Positions 45,966 to 58,646 of a DNA stretch of 64,000 bases are shown here, piece by piece (positions within the stretch are counted from its first letter, which is position 1; each line of letters starts with the position of its first letter). The notes beneath the pieces were generated by a model, which saw nothing but the letters and a program-made list of their open reading frames with translations, was not told the DNA's origin and ran no database searches. The stretch is from Mactromeris polynyma. Its lineage: Eukaryota; Mollusca; Bivalvia; Venerida; Mactridae. The stretch lies in contig JASFXZ010000032.1 in NCBI GenBank assembly GCA_032209605.1, positions 8,867,722-8,931,721 on the forward strand. The letters run 5' to 3'. The position numbers and the translations under genes are program-made.

Positions 45966-48900
45966 AGAACGACGATATCAACCATGGAGTATTTAGCGGT
46001 ACAACAAGGAGAAAAGGAGCAATGAATGGTATAACAGAACGACGATAACAACCATGGAGTATTTAGCAGGATAACAAGGAGAAAAGGAGCAATGAATGGT
46101 ATAACAGAACGACGATATCAACCATGGAGTATTTAGCGGTACAACAAGGAGAAAAGGAGCAATGAATGGTATAACAGAACGACGATAACAACCATGGAGT
46201 ATTTAGCGGTACAACAAGGAGAAAAGGAGCAAGGAATGGTATAACAGAACGACGATAACAACCATGGAGTATTTAGCAGGATAACAAGGAGAAAAGAGAG
46301 CAAGGAATGGTATAACAGAACGACGATAACAACCATGGAGTATTTAGCGGTACAGCAAGGAGAAAAGGAGCAATGAATGGTATAACAGAACGACGATATC
46401 AACCATGGAGTATTTAGCGGTACAACAAGGAGAAAAGGAGCAATGAATGGTATAACAGAACGACGATAACAACCATGGAGTATTTAGCGGCACAACAAGG
46501 AGAAAAGGAGCAATGAATGGTATAACAGAACGACGATAACAACCATGGAGTATTTAGCGGTACAACAAGGAGAAAAGGGAGCAAGGAATGGTATAACAGA
46601 ACGACGATAACAACCATGGAGTATTTAGCGGTACAACAAGGAGAAAAGGAGCAATGAATGGTATAACAGAACGACGATAACAACCATGGAGTATTTAGCG
46701 GTACAACAAGGAGAAAAGGAGCAATGAATGGTATAACAGAACGACGATAACAACCATGGAGTATTTAGCGGTACAACAAGGAGAAAAGGAGCAATGAATG
46801 GTATAACAGAACGACGATAACAACCATGGAGTATTTAGCGGTACAACAAGGAGAAAAGGGAGCAAGGAATGGTATAACAGAACGACGATAACAACCATGG
46901 AGTATTTAGCGGTACAACAAGGAGAAAAGGAGCAATGAATGGTATAACAGAACGACGATAACAACCATGGAGTATTTAGCGGTACAACAAGGAGAAAAGG
47001 GAGCAAGGAATGGTATAACAGAACGACGATAACAACCATGGAGTATTTAGCGGTACAACAAGGAGAAAAGGAGCAAGGAATGGTATAACAGAACGACGAT
47101 AACAACCATGGAGTATTTAGCGGTACAACAAGGAGAAAAGAGAGCAAGGAATGGTATAACAGAACGACGATATCAACCATGGAGTATTTAGCGGTACAAC
47201 AAGGAGAAAAGAGAGCAATGAATGGTATAACAGAACGATAATAACAACCATGGAGTATTTAGCGGTACAACAAGGAGAAAAGGAGCAATGAATGGTATAA
47301 CAGAACGACGATAACAACCATGGAGTATTTAGCGGTACAACAAGGAGAAAAGGAGCAATGAATGGTATAACAGAACGACGATAACAACCATGGAGTATTT
47401 AGCGGGATAACAAGGAGAAAAGGAGCAATGAATGGTATAACAGAACGACGATATCAACCATGGAGTATTTAGCGGTACAACAAGGAGAAAAGGAGCAATG
47501 AATGGTATAACAGAACGACGATATCAACCATGGAGTATTTAGCGGTACAACAAGGAGAAAAGGAGCAATGAATGGTATAACAGAACGACGATATCAACCA
47601 TGGAGTATTTAGCAGGATAACAAGGAGAAAAGGAGCAAGGAATGGTATAACAGAACGACGATAACAACCATGGAGTATTTAGCGGTACAACAAGGAGAAA
47701 AGGAGCAATGAATGGTATAACAGAACGACGATATCAACCATGGAGTATTTAGCGGTACAACAAGGAGAAAAGGAGCAATGAATGGTATAACAGAACGACG
47801 ATAACAACCATGGAGTATTTAGCGGTACAACAAGGAGAAAAGGATCAATGAATGGTATAACAGAACGACGATATCAACCATGGAGTATTTAGCAGGACAA
47901 CAAGGAGAAAAGGAGCAATGAATGGTATAACAGAACGATAATAACAACCATGGAGTATTTAGCAGGACAACAAGGAGAAAATGAGCAATGAATGGTATAA
48001 CAGAACGACGATATCAACCATGGAGTATTTAGCGGGACAACAAGGAGAAAAGGAGCAATGAATGGTATAACAGAACGACGATAACAACCATGGAGTATTT
48101 AGCGGTACAACAAGGAGAAAAGGAGCAAGGAATGGTATAACAGAACGACGATAACAACCATGGAGTATTTAGCGGTACAACAAGGAGAAAAGGAGCAAGG
48201 AATGGTATAACAGAACGACGATAACAACCATGGAGTATTTAGCGGTACAACAAGGAGAAAAGGAGCAAGGAATGGTATAACAGAACGACGATAACAACCA
48301 TGGAGTATTTAGCGGTACAACAAGGAGAAAAGGAGCAATGAATGGTATAACAGAACGACGATAACAACCATGGAGTATTTAGCGGGACAACAAGGAGAAA
48401 AGGAGCAATGAATGGTATAACAGAACGACGATAACAACCATGGAGTATTTAGCGGGACAACAAGGAGAAAAGGAGCAAGGAATGGTATAACAGAACGACG
48501 ATATCAACCATGGAGTATTTAGCGGTACAACAAGGAGAAAAGGAGCAAGGAATGGTATAACAGAACGACGATATCAACCATGGAGTATTTAGCGGGACAA
48601 CAAGGAGAAAAGGATCAATGAATGGTATAACAGAACGACGATAACAACCATGGAGTATTTAGCGGGACAACAAGGAGAAAAGGAGCAATGAATGGTATAA
48701 CAGAACGACGATAACAACCATGGAGTATTTAGCGGTACAACAAGGAGAAAAGGATCAATGAATGGTATAACAGAACGACGATAACAACCATGGAGTATTT
48801 AGCGGGACAACAAGGAGAAAAGGAGCAATGAATGGTATAACAGAACGACGATAACAACCATGGAGTATTTAGCGGGACAACAAGGAGAAAAGGAGCAAGG

Positions 48901-49100
48901 AATGGTATAACAGAACGACGATATCAACCATGGAGTATTTAGCGGTACAACAAGGAGAAAAGGAGCAAGGAATGGTATAACAGAACGACGATATCAACCA
49001 TGGAGTATTTAGCGGGACAACAAGGAGAAAAGGATCAATGAATGGTATAACAGAACGACGATAACAACCATGGAGTATTTAGCAGGACAACAAGGAGAAA
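45966..49100. repeat. 70-bp minisatellite, about 45 copies (largest array)
   Basis: Units of 70 bp (some 71-72), AGAACGACGATAACAACCAT then GGAGTATTTAGCGGTACAAC and a GAGAAAAGGAGCAATG part. Recurring variants (ATATCA, GGGACAA, GGATCAATG, GCAAGG). Blocks at 48361-48660 and 48781-49080 have the same variant order 420 bp (six units) apart. Minus-strand frames are artefacts. Confidence 0.96.
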
Positions 49101-49813
49101 CGAGAACTGGAATTTGTCCCAATACATCCCTCTACCACGGGTTTTACCGTCTCGGGCAAATTGATAATAACCGAGAGATAACGTGACAAATTAATGGCAC
49201 TCTCGTATTATTAATTGTGTCGTAAACAAGAAAATGAAACAAAAGTTGACAGTGATAGAAGACATTCACGGGGAAGTTACGCCACAATAATGATGGTCAT
49301 TTATATCACTTACCGGCTGTTTGACTGTAGCTTGTTTGTTGTATGATGCTACTAGTTTTGGATATTTTAAAAGTAGCATTTTACTATTCGGACGACTTTT
49401 GCGTTTATAGTTAGCTCAGCTCAGGTGGAAATGTTATAAGATAAACACTTCCTTCGCTTACCATTTTTGTTATCCTTCGTAGTTTTTACTTGTAATTTTA
49501 GACGAGTTACATTTTTTTAGTATCTAAAAAAGTAAGTAACCTAAGTAGTTATGACGTCATAAAGTTTACACAAATACCTGCGCGTTTTCCGTATTTTCAC
49601 AGCTCGAATATTTTGAACACATGGTAAACTATCCGTTATTGCTAACAATAAGATCATTTATCCAATGTAGTTTGTGTTTGTCTGACATCAGACGAGGTTA
49701 ACTGCTAAAATAGACCTCTTTAAAAGCGATGACATGAATGAGTATACATTGAATGATCACATTGTCTAGAGATGTTAATTTGAACGGCAATAAACATTGA
49801 TTTGTCTGGATTT
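49101..49813. other. Spacer containing dispersed repeat copy B
   Basis: 49172-49305 is the sister of 31961-32105, and reads on into a single unamplified relative of the 62-bp unit (about 49288-49330). The rest is AT-rich and unrecognised. Confidence 0.6.
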
Positions 49814-50891
49814 TATATGGACTGTTTGCATATCTGTCTTTGTATGATAGAAGATATATTCACTGTTTGCATATCTTTCTTTGTATGATATCAGATATAT
49901 GAACTGTTTGCATATATTTCTTTGTTAGATATCACATATATGAACTGTTTGCATATATTTCTTTGTTAGATATCACATATATGAACTGTTTCCATATCTT
50001 TCTTTGTAAGATATCAGATATATGAACTTTTTGCATACCTCTCTTTGTTAGATATCAGATATGTGGACTGTTTGTATATCTTTCTTTGTAAGATATCAAA
50101 TATATGGAACGTTTGCATATCTTTGTTTAATAGATATCAGATATATGAACTTTTGCATATCTTTCTTTGTTAGATATCAGATATATTGACTGTTTGCATA
50201 TCTTTCTTTGTTAGATATCAGATATATGAACTGTTTGCATATCTTTCTTTGTTAGATATCAGATATATGAACTGTTTGCATATCTTTCTTTGTTAGATAT
50301 CAGATATATTGACTGTTTGCATATCTTTCTTTGTTAGATATCAGATATATGAACTGTTTGCATATCTTTCTTTGTTAGATATCAGATATATGAACTGTTT
50401 GCATATCTTTCTTTGTTAGATATCAGATATATAAACTGTTTGCATATCTTTCTTTGTTAGATATCAGATATATGAACTGTTTGCATATCTTTCTTTATTA
50501 GATATCAGATATATGAACTGTTTGCATATCTTTCTTTGTTAGATATCAGATATATGAACTGTTTGCATATCTTTCTTTGTTAGATATCAGATATATGAAC
50601 TGTTTGCATATCTTTCTTTGTTAGATATCAGATATATGAACTGTTTGCATATCTTTCTTTGTTAGATATCAGATATATGAACTGTTTGCATATCTTTCTT
50701 TGTTAGATATCAGATATATGAACTGTTTGCATATCTTTCTTTGTTAGATATCAGATATATGAACTGTTTGCATATCTTTCTTTGTAAGATATCAGATATA
50801 TGAACTGTTTGCATATCTTTCTTTGTTAGATATCAGATATATGAACTGTTGGAATATCTTTCTTTGTAAGATATCAGATATATTGACTGTT
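49814..50891. repeat. 41-bp minisatellite, about 26 copies
   Basis: Units of 41 bp, TATGAACTGTTTGCATATCT then TTCTTTGTTAGATATCAGATA. The left units are diverged and shorter; those from about 50200 on are nearly uniform. Confidence 0.95.
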
Positions 50892-51213
50892 AATTTATCT
50901 TACTTCGGTGAAAACATTTAAAAGTAGTTGGCATCTTAAAAATTCGTTACTTAACTAAATCGCTCAACATGAAGAAGCATGTGTGACATTACAGTAAGAA
51001 ACCTTGGTTCATTTTGAAAAACAGACAGATCCGCGCATGCATGACTGCATTATGGCCATTGGAATTGGCAAGATGTCTGTAATCAATACAACCTCCATAA
51101 ATGCCTTCCAATAACTTACAGACAAAAAGCTACAAAATTTGGCCAGCCAGTAGAGCAAATGGCCTCATGATCTTCTTGTTCTATTAGCCGTCCGCAAAAG
51201 ACAAATACACTTA
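50892..51213. other. Non-coding spacer
   Basis: Nothing recognised. Confidence 0.4.
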
Positions 51214-53224
51214 TTTCTTGATGTTATAGTTGGTTGTGTCGATACGGGCCATGTTTTGTAAAGCTAGTATTTGGTTTCAACGCTTCTATTTTGATACTGT
51301 AGTTGGTTGTGTCGATACTTGGCCATGTTTTGTACAGCAAGGATTTGGTTTCAATGCTTCTATCTTGATACTGTAGTTGGTTGTGTCGATACTGGGCCAT
51401 GTTTTGTATAGCTAGCATTTGGTTTCAATGCTTCTATCTTGATACTGTAGTTGGTTGTGTCGATACTGGGCCATGTTTTGTACAGCAAGGATTTGGTTTC
51501 AATGCTTCTATCTTGATACTGTAGTTTGTTGTGTCTATACTGGGCCATGTTTTGTACAGCTAGCATTTGGTTTCAACGCTTCTATCTTGATGTTATAGTT
51601 GGTTGTGTCGATACTGGGCCATGTTTTGTATAGCTAGCATTTGGTTTCAATGCTTCTATCTTGATACTGTAGTTTGTTGTGTCTATACTGGGCCATGTTT
51701 TGTACAGCTAGCATTTGGTTTCAACGCTTCTATCTTGATGTTATAGTTGGTTGTGTCGATACTGGGCCATGTTTTGTATAGCTAGCATTTGGTTTCAACG
51801 CTTCTATCTTGATACTGTAGTTGGTTGTGTCGATACTGGGCCATGTTTTGTATAGCTAGCATTTGGTTTCAACACTTCTATCTTGATACTGTAGTTTGTT
51901 GTGTCGATACTGGGCCATGTTTTGTACAGCTAGCATTTGGTTTCAACGCTTCTATCTTGATGTTATAGTTGGTTGTGTCGATACTGGGCCATGTTTTGTA
52001 TAGCTAGCATTTGGTTTCAACGCTTCTATCTTGATACTGTAGTTGGTTGTGTCGATACTGGGCCATGTTTTGTATAGCTAGCATTTGGTTTCAACGCTTC
52101 TATCTTGATACTGTAGTTGGTTGTGTCGATACTGGGCCATGTTTTGTATAGCTAGCATTTGGTTTCAACGCTTCTATCTTGATACTGTAGTTGGTTGTGT
52201 CGATACTGGGCCATGTTTTGTATAGCTAGCATTTGGTTTCAACGCTTCTATCTTGATGTTATAGTTGGTTGTGTCGATACTGGGCCATGTTTTGTATAGC
52301 TAGCATTTGGTTTCAATGCTTCTATCTTGATACTGTAGTTGGTTGTGTCGATACTGGGCCATGTTTTGTATAGCTAGCATTTGGTTTCAACGCTTCTATC
52401 TTGATGTTATAGTTGGTTGTGTCGATACTGGGCCATGTTTTGTATAGCTAGCATTTGGTTTCAACGCTTCTATCTTGATACTGTAGTTGGTTGTGTCGAT
52501 ACTGGGCCATGTTTTGTATAGCTAGCATTTGGTTTCAACGCTTCTATCTTGATACTGTAGTTGGTTGTGTCGATACTGGGCCATGTTTTGTATAGCTAGC
52601 ATTTGGTTTCAACGCTTCTATCGTGATGTTATAGTTGGTTGTGTCGATACTGGGCCATGTTTTGTATAGCTAGCATTTGGTTTCAACGCTTCTATCGTGA
52701 TGTTATAGTTGGTTGTGTCGATACTGGGCCATGTTTTGTATAGCTAGCATTTGGTTTCAACGCTTCTATCTTGATGTTATAGTTGGTTGTGTCGATACTG
52801 GGCCATGTTTTGTATAGCTAGCATTTGGTTTCAACGCTTCTATCGTGATGTTATAGTTGGTTGTGTCGATACTGGGCCATGTTTTGTATAGCTAGCATTT
52901 GGTTTCAACGCTTCTATCGTGATATTATAGTTGGTTGTGTCGATACTGGGCCATGTTTTGTATAGCTAGCATTTGGTTTCAACGCTTCTATCTTGATACT
53001 GTAGTTGGTTGTGTCGATACTGGGCCATGTTTTGTATAGCTAGCATTTGGTTTCAACGCTTCTATCTTGATACTGTAGTTGGTTGTGTCGATACTGGGCC
53101 ATGTTTTGTATAGCTAGCATTTGGTTTCAACGCTTCTATCTTGATACTGTAGTTGGTTGTGTCGATACGGGCCATGTTTTGTACAGCTAGCATATGGTAT
53201 CAACGCTTCTATCTTGATACTGTA
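51214..53224. repeat. 74-bp minisatellite, about 27 copies
   Basis: Units of 74 bp, TAGTTGGTTGTGTCGATACT then GGGCCATGTTTTGTATAGCT and a TTTCAACGCTTCTATCTTGA part. Two main types alternate irregularly (GATACTG and GATGTTA before TAGTTGG). Confidence 0.95.
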
Positions 53225-54061
53225 CGTGTTTGTGAATGCATTGTTGTGTCTGTTACTGGTCAAGTGTTGTACAACATGTCTATGGTTTCAGCACTTCTGT
53301 ATTGTGTTCAAGAGACGTTATTACGTTCTACAATTTACGGATGTAATGAAACCATCGACTCGTCATTGTGTATCGTCTGTCTGTTTTATTACCTTTATTT
53401 CCCTCACCATGAACACTGAGTCGTCCTGTTTTATACTATTGAGATTTATTATCTTAAAATACTCGTCTGGTAGGCTCAGTTGAATTGTCACATGGAAGGT
53501 CCAGCTTCGCTACCCGGGCGTTAGCAGGTCATTTCCTTCCGTCACATTTGACTAGGGTCATTTGTCCTCTGATTCAGATTGTCAGCTGTTTGTAGAAAGG
53601 CAAGTTAGCACTGATTGATAATTGATTCTAGAAAAGACTGGCTAGATCAACTAATCACCATTATAATATAACCGAGAAAAATACGACAAGAATCGTTAAC
53701 CCCAACATACAAAACAAACATATTACTTCTGAAACTAAGTCAGGTTCGCTAAGCAGAACGTTTTTGAAAGGCAGAAATCAATATTAGATTACAGTCCCCA
53801 TGATTGCAGAAGACCGCAGTGTTAGTAACTGAGTACAAAAATATTAATAACATGTCTAAACATAATTAGTTATTTATTGAGTGTAATTGTGGAGATATAA
53901 CCCCGGCTCGCGAGGGTGATATTTGATATAGTGAACCTGAGACGAGGTATTGGAGATGTGTCAGCTATCCTATTCCCTATACCCATTCCTACGTTTGCTA
54001 AATTGTAGGTTTCATCTAAAAACTATTGATTTTAAGATTCAACAGGTAATTAAAACAGCAA
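53225..54061. other. Non-coding stretch
   Basis: Two overlapping plus-strand frames (53153-53483) run out of the 74-bp array and show no domain. Nothing supported. Confidence 0.4.
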
Positions 54062-55195
54062 TCACAGTTTCTGCAATATAATGTTGGACCTTTTACGCCT
54101 ACACACAAGTGCTGCACAAATGTAAACAACAATCGCTGCAATGTGTCTAGTGTGACGCCACAACGTATTGATAACTTTGTCAGTTTTAAGCTCAGCAATT
54201 GAATGTTCAACACGCACACTGTACTGTTTGATGACGCATTCAATTGTGCACATGTTTTCTTGTTCCTCCGACCTTTTCTGGCGAGTTGAGCACTTGTTTA
54301 TGGGGTCATGATTGGATCTCGGTTTGGATATATTTTGTCGCAAGGGAGTACACATTCCTCGGGGAAAGGCATATCAACCCCGATGCGCTGCATAAGTGCA
54401 AATTGTTGTGCATTATTTAAATGCCCGAGTATGCCTAATGTTTCCTTGTACGACAACAATAATCTGCGTATGAAAAGCATGGTACTTGCGATGCCCAGAA
54501 TAATGTTGTTGCTGAGATTATGTTTGAGGCATGTATATTTCATGTTACGTCCGATCTATTGCTCTAACGGTGTCATCTATGTTTGAGGCATGTATATTTC
54601 ATGTTACGTCCGATCTATTGCTCTAACGGTGTCATCTATGTTTGAGGCATGTATATTTCATGTTACGTCCGATCTATTGCTCTAACGGTGTCATCTATGT
54701 TTGAGGCATGTATATTTCATGTTATGTCCGATCTATTGCTCTAACGGTGTCATCTATGTTTGAGGCATGTATATTTCATGTTACGTCCGATCTATTGCTC
54801 TAACGGTGTCATCTATGTTTGAGGCATGTATATTTCATGTTACGTCCGATCTATTGCTCTAACGGTGTCATCTATGTTTGAGGCATGTATATTTCATGTT
54901 ACGTCCGATCTATTGCTCTAACGGTGGCATCTATGTTTGAGGCATGTATATTTCATGTTACGTCTGATCTATTGCTCTAACGGTGGCATCTATGTTTGAG
55001 GCATGTATATTTCATGTTATGTCCGATCTATTGCTCTAACGGTGTCATCTATGTTTGACCATATGCCTCTCATCAGTCTCTATTCTTCCACAGTTGGCCA
55101 TTCAATATATTTACTAAGTGTTTCTTTGAAGACCAGTATAAGATATTTTATTTCAAACTTCACTGTTGAAGTACTTTCATGGAAAATGTTTGCTA
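54062..55195 (-). pseudogene. DDE-type transposase fossil (DDE_Tnp_4/Harbinger-like)
   Basis: Read on the minus strand from right to left. Near 55100 is YIEWPTVEE, a stop, then RLMRGIWSN. The first-aspartate motif reads as AIDRT, a stop, HEIYMP (consensus AIDGTxHEI). Beyond the 59-bp array comes YSGHRKYHAFHTQII followed by VVV where a catalytic Asp is expected. Then GHLNNAQQFALMQRIGVD and DKIYPNRDPIMTP, and finally VRVEHSIAELK with the third acidic residue, near 54180-54215. At least two stops and one frameshift (near 54310) inactivate it. The order and motifs fit DDE_Tnp_4 transposases. No terminal inverted repeats were identified. Confidence 0.75.
54520..55058. repeat. 59-bp minisatellite, 9 copies, inside transposase coding sequence
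   Basis: Units of 59 bp, ATGTTTGAGGCATGTATATT then TCATGTTACGTCCGATCTAT on the plus strand. On the minus strand each unit encodes TVRAIDRT, a stop and HEIYMPQT, the transposase segment around its first catalytic Asp. 59 is not a multiple of three, so the frame shifts from unit to unit. Flanks on both sides continue the transposase. Confidence 0.95.
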
Positions 55196-55366
55196 GCATA
55201 TGGTAGGTAGGGTAAGTTCTGGTGGCACAATAATATTCATTTATGCTAATTAGCCGACGGTTTCACTTTGCATAAACAGGGGTGATCGTTTAGAGTCTCG
55301 GTCATTAAACGCTTGGATCGTACGAACGTTTCGTAACATGAACAATTATTCTAGTATGTACTTACC
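55196..55366. other. Short spacer
   Basis: AT-rich; may include the transposon's unrecognised 5' end. Confidence 0.3.
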
Positions 55367-55440
55367 TGTGTCTCTGTAGCTCAATTAGGTGAGTAGTTAC
55401 TTAGCAACCTAGAGGTTACTGGTTCAAGCCTCGCATGTGT
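55367..55440 (+). ncRNA. tRNA-like sequence (pseudo-tRNA or SINE head)
   Basis: A box TAGCTCAATTAGG and B box GGTTCAAGCC at tRNA-like spacing. The D stem (GCTC/GAGT) is plausible, but the anticodon and acceptor stems do not pair well, so a functional tRNA is unlikely. Probably the head of a tRNA-derived SINE. Confidence 0.45.
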
Positions 55441-56010
55441 TTAATTTTATTCACAGTGATAAAATAGTTGACACTATTTTTTCTTAATTTATTTTGAACA
55501 ATTAAAACAAAAACATAAGCATAGCAATATTGAACACAATTGGTTTAGCATGTATATACAGTTTAGCATGGCTCATCAGCAGTGTCTGTACTGGACTTAA
55601 ACAAGGCTGATCAATCTTGTTTCAAATCATTTACTGTTTTGCGAATCACAGCGGGATAAAAGCAATCGGATGATATGTTACTTGTTACTTCTTGTCTTTC
55701 TTGAAACGTTTTTCACTGCCGTTTACACATATTTATCTAGTTTGCTGCGATACACACACGTATATTTGGTGAAAAGCATGATACCTTCGTGCTAATATAA
55801 TTTATGAAAAAAAATGAATGTCAGGATTCGAACCCGGATAGTCTGCGTTGAGATTCTGATGCATATCCATGCATTAATATATTATTTTTCAAAATCAGAA
55901 AATGCGCGTAAGTGATCATGATCATTGAACTAACCTGCAATTTGATATGGACTGATCCAACCAATGACTCTTGGCCGTACTATACACAAAGTAAAATAAA
56001 CACAAACATT
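55441..56010. other. Non-coding stretch with a second, weak tRNA-like fragment
   Basis: On the minus strand at about 55824-55880 there is a perfect B box GGTTCGAATCC, but no A box at the expected distance. Otherwise AT-rich and unrecognised. Confidence 0.3.
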
Positions 56011-56165
56011 CAAGCGCGGATCCAGCAATTTTCGTCAGGGGCTCCATTCTTACTGTATAAGGCCTTTGAATTTTTGGACCCCCTCTGGATTTTCAAGAGA
56101 AAAATCGAGTTTTGCCAAAATCTCAGGGTGATCCGGACCCCGCTCCCTCTCTAAACCCGCGCATG
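56011..56165. mobile_element. 155-bp MITE-like dispersed repeat with GCGCGG termini
   Basis: It starts CAAGCGCGGATCCAGCAATT and ends CTCTAAACCCGCGCATG. The ends are imperfect inverted repeats (GCGCGGATCCAG against GCGCGGGTTTAG). The interior has GGACCCC runs and no intact frame. The style matches short non-autonomous elements I associate with mollusc genomes; family membership was not checked. Confidence 0.55.
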
Positions 56166-58191
56166 TCAATAAACAATCATCAGTTTGCCTATTAGACTTG
56201 TTTACAATTTAACGTGTTGAGTTAATGCAAAGCAGGATATAAAATGAATGAGGGTAATTAGCAATTATATTGCTTTTGTTTACATAAATGCACATACATG
56301 CATGTAGTAACGTATATGATATCAAACTGTACAGTATTATTTCATGGAAATGTATTCCTTTTTAACCTTGAATGCTTGGCTGAGGCACGAAATTATCGTG
56401 CAAAAGCTTCATATTTGAAGGACAAACATATATTATTCAATGTTCCAGGTACACTTTTACACAAACGGAAATGGTTTGTGCACATACGTAGAGATGTAAC
56501 GTTGCTGTTGTTACGCTCATATAGCGAGCATCTTACTGGCTGGAGGGATATTATCCATGAAGAACGTGGACCATCTGTGAGAGCCTGCCAGAGGACTGTA
56601 CATAATTACAACCGATAAGCAGCTTCAGGATTGCCTATCAGCAAAACTTGGCAAGTTGATGGCACTTGAAAACATTGAAGACATCGATATCAGGTATACT
56701 AGCTACGTGGTACAATGTACACATTATAATTATGAGGATTTGACGCCGTCTGTCAGCTGACTTTCTGTCAATCCGGGTGTCTGGTTTATTTATGTATATT
56801 GTTCAAATGTATTGAGTACAAGCCATACATGTTAAACGTCAATTAACCAATCATATCATACAATGAACATTATAATCACTCCTTCTTTTAATGCTGATTT
56901 TAAATGAAATTTAATTTGTATACTGCATATACATGTTCTTCTACCACATTGTAATGCGATATGTGTTAGTATAACTATTATTATATATAGTCTTTTAATG
57001 ACATCCCGGCAGTTTAGCAAACATAGGAATCGGTATAGGGAATGAGATATTTGACACTTCTCTATTAGCACAGTTCCATAAAGAAAAAGAAAATAATATT
57101 GAGCTTATTTTAACTATCAGGAATTATTGTATTCAACCGGGTAACATTTTAACGTTATTTGCTTAAAATTCCGTTTATTGAACTATAATCACATATTTTA
57201 AGTGCTGTAGTTTCTTTTCCACTTTCGTGATCATGCTAGTGCTTAAATAGCGATCTAATACGTTGATTTCGTTTTTCAGTATTATTTTATTGACATTTTC
57301 GCATATTTCTCTTAAAATATCTGCTTTTTCTGTCAATACGTTAACAACTTTGTCCTTGCTAAACTTTGTAACGAAATATTTGTGATCATGGCGACGTTAT
57401 ATTAAATAATCCCTGAAACAACATAGACAGACAATGATTGAATAAAGACAATAGGGTAACTGAATACAAGTGGGAAGGTTGAGGTGTAAATAATGACAAG
57501 ATCATACCCTCTTGTGTTACTGGGCATTTTATGACATTCACTCTGTTTGATTGCTAGCGTCTATATTTCTTTATGACATTCAAGTAAAATGAAGTTAGAT
57601 ACAGAAAAATGGAATATGGCTATTGCTTCGAAGTAGATCTAGCACATTGCCTTAGAGAGTTCTTAGCTCGTTATTTAATTCAGCAAGTGGAACCATTGCT
57701 GTCAATTGTATAGTCAGCTGTGTTGGCGCTAGGCGTTCTTCTGGTTGCTTGCACAGTTGGCAGAACTTAATAGTCGGTTAAAGACCCGGAAAGGCCGACG
57801 AATCGTGGAACGCCGCTACGTACTGCTTGATTGGTGTTAAATTGTTTCATTTCTGCACAAAGTACTTATATCATGACTACAATAAAGATAAAATACAAGT
57901 TCACGAAAGCAAAGGTCATTTTAATTATTTTGTAAACTTATTTCATACGAAGATATGTCTAAACACATTACACAACCATTGAAAAAATATATACATACTA
58001 AATAAAAAGCAATAAACATGTTTACCAATATAGGGTAGGACTTACGGCATAACAATTTGTAACATCAAATAACAACCTGTTTTAAATACACAACCTTCTC
58101 TTGTAACAACATCAGTTCTGTTGTAGATTTTAACAGCCCTTTTCTAATGAAATATTTTTACAGTCTATTCAAGGTTCTAAGAAATGTGATA
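56166..58191. other. Mostly non-coding stretch
   Basis: A 106-codon plus-strand frame (56298-56618) reads protein-like (NYRAKASYLKDKHILFNVPG). In another frame an open stretch continues to ATCAG|GTATAC at 56693, but no domain is recognised and a frameshift would be needed to join them. The remainder is AT-rich without support. Confidence 0.3.
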
Positions 58192-58197
58192 TTTATT
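58192..58197 (-). terminator. Candidate poly(A) signal of the cysteine-rich gene
   Basis: TTTATT on the plus strand is AATAAA on the minus strand, about 185 bp after the stop codon at 58381-58383. Confidence 0.4.
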
Positions 58198-58380
58198 GAA
58201 TCACAAGTCGATCGTCTCATTCAGTTGTAATCTTTTGTTATAATCAGATTTGTTATCAATCATACAAAACCAATTATTCGATTCCACAGAATGTTTTAAG
58301 AGTTAATTAATCAGTACCATTAAACGATAGAGACGACGTCGGACCATATGAATTAACAATATGTTATACACCATTATAAG

Positions 58381-58646
58381 CTAATTTATCAAATTAATAA
58401 CATCTTTCCATTTTTCCGACCTTTTGCCTCTGTTCGATGGTCTTTGACATTGTCTTTTCATCTGCGATACAAAAACTGGGTACAAAGTGGACACCGATGA
58501 CGTCATACACGATTTGGAAACTTCGTTCATGCAAACATCATAGTAATTCACCAGCTGACACCTTTCGTTTTTGTTCGCGTACATTTTAAGGAATGTTTGT
58601 ATTGCACAATTAAGTATACCCTCAGTACAGCACTTTGCCCCGTGAC
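58381..58646 (-). CDS. Cysteine-rich gene, last exon: module 2 and basic tail
   Basis: The acceptor is TATAATTTCAG (58657-58647); two bases complete an Arg codon. It reads HGAKCCTEGILNCAIQTFLK, then C-x8-C-x7-C, and ends in a basic tail (RPSNRGKRSEKWKD) before TAG. Confidence 0.65.

Noticed and set aside
45966..49100. Array considered as CRISPR because of regular 70-bp spacing
   Set aside because: The whole unit is repeated; there are no unique spacers, and the context is eukaryotic.
55824..55880. Minus-strand tRNA gene suggested by a perfect B box
   Set aside because: No A box or D arm at the expected distance and no acceptor pairing.
56298..56700. Plus-strand gene fragment ending at a GTATAC donor
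   Set aside because: Needs a frameshift to join its two open stretches, and no family is recognisable.
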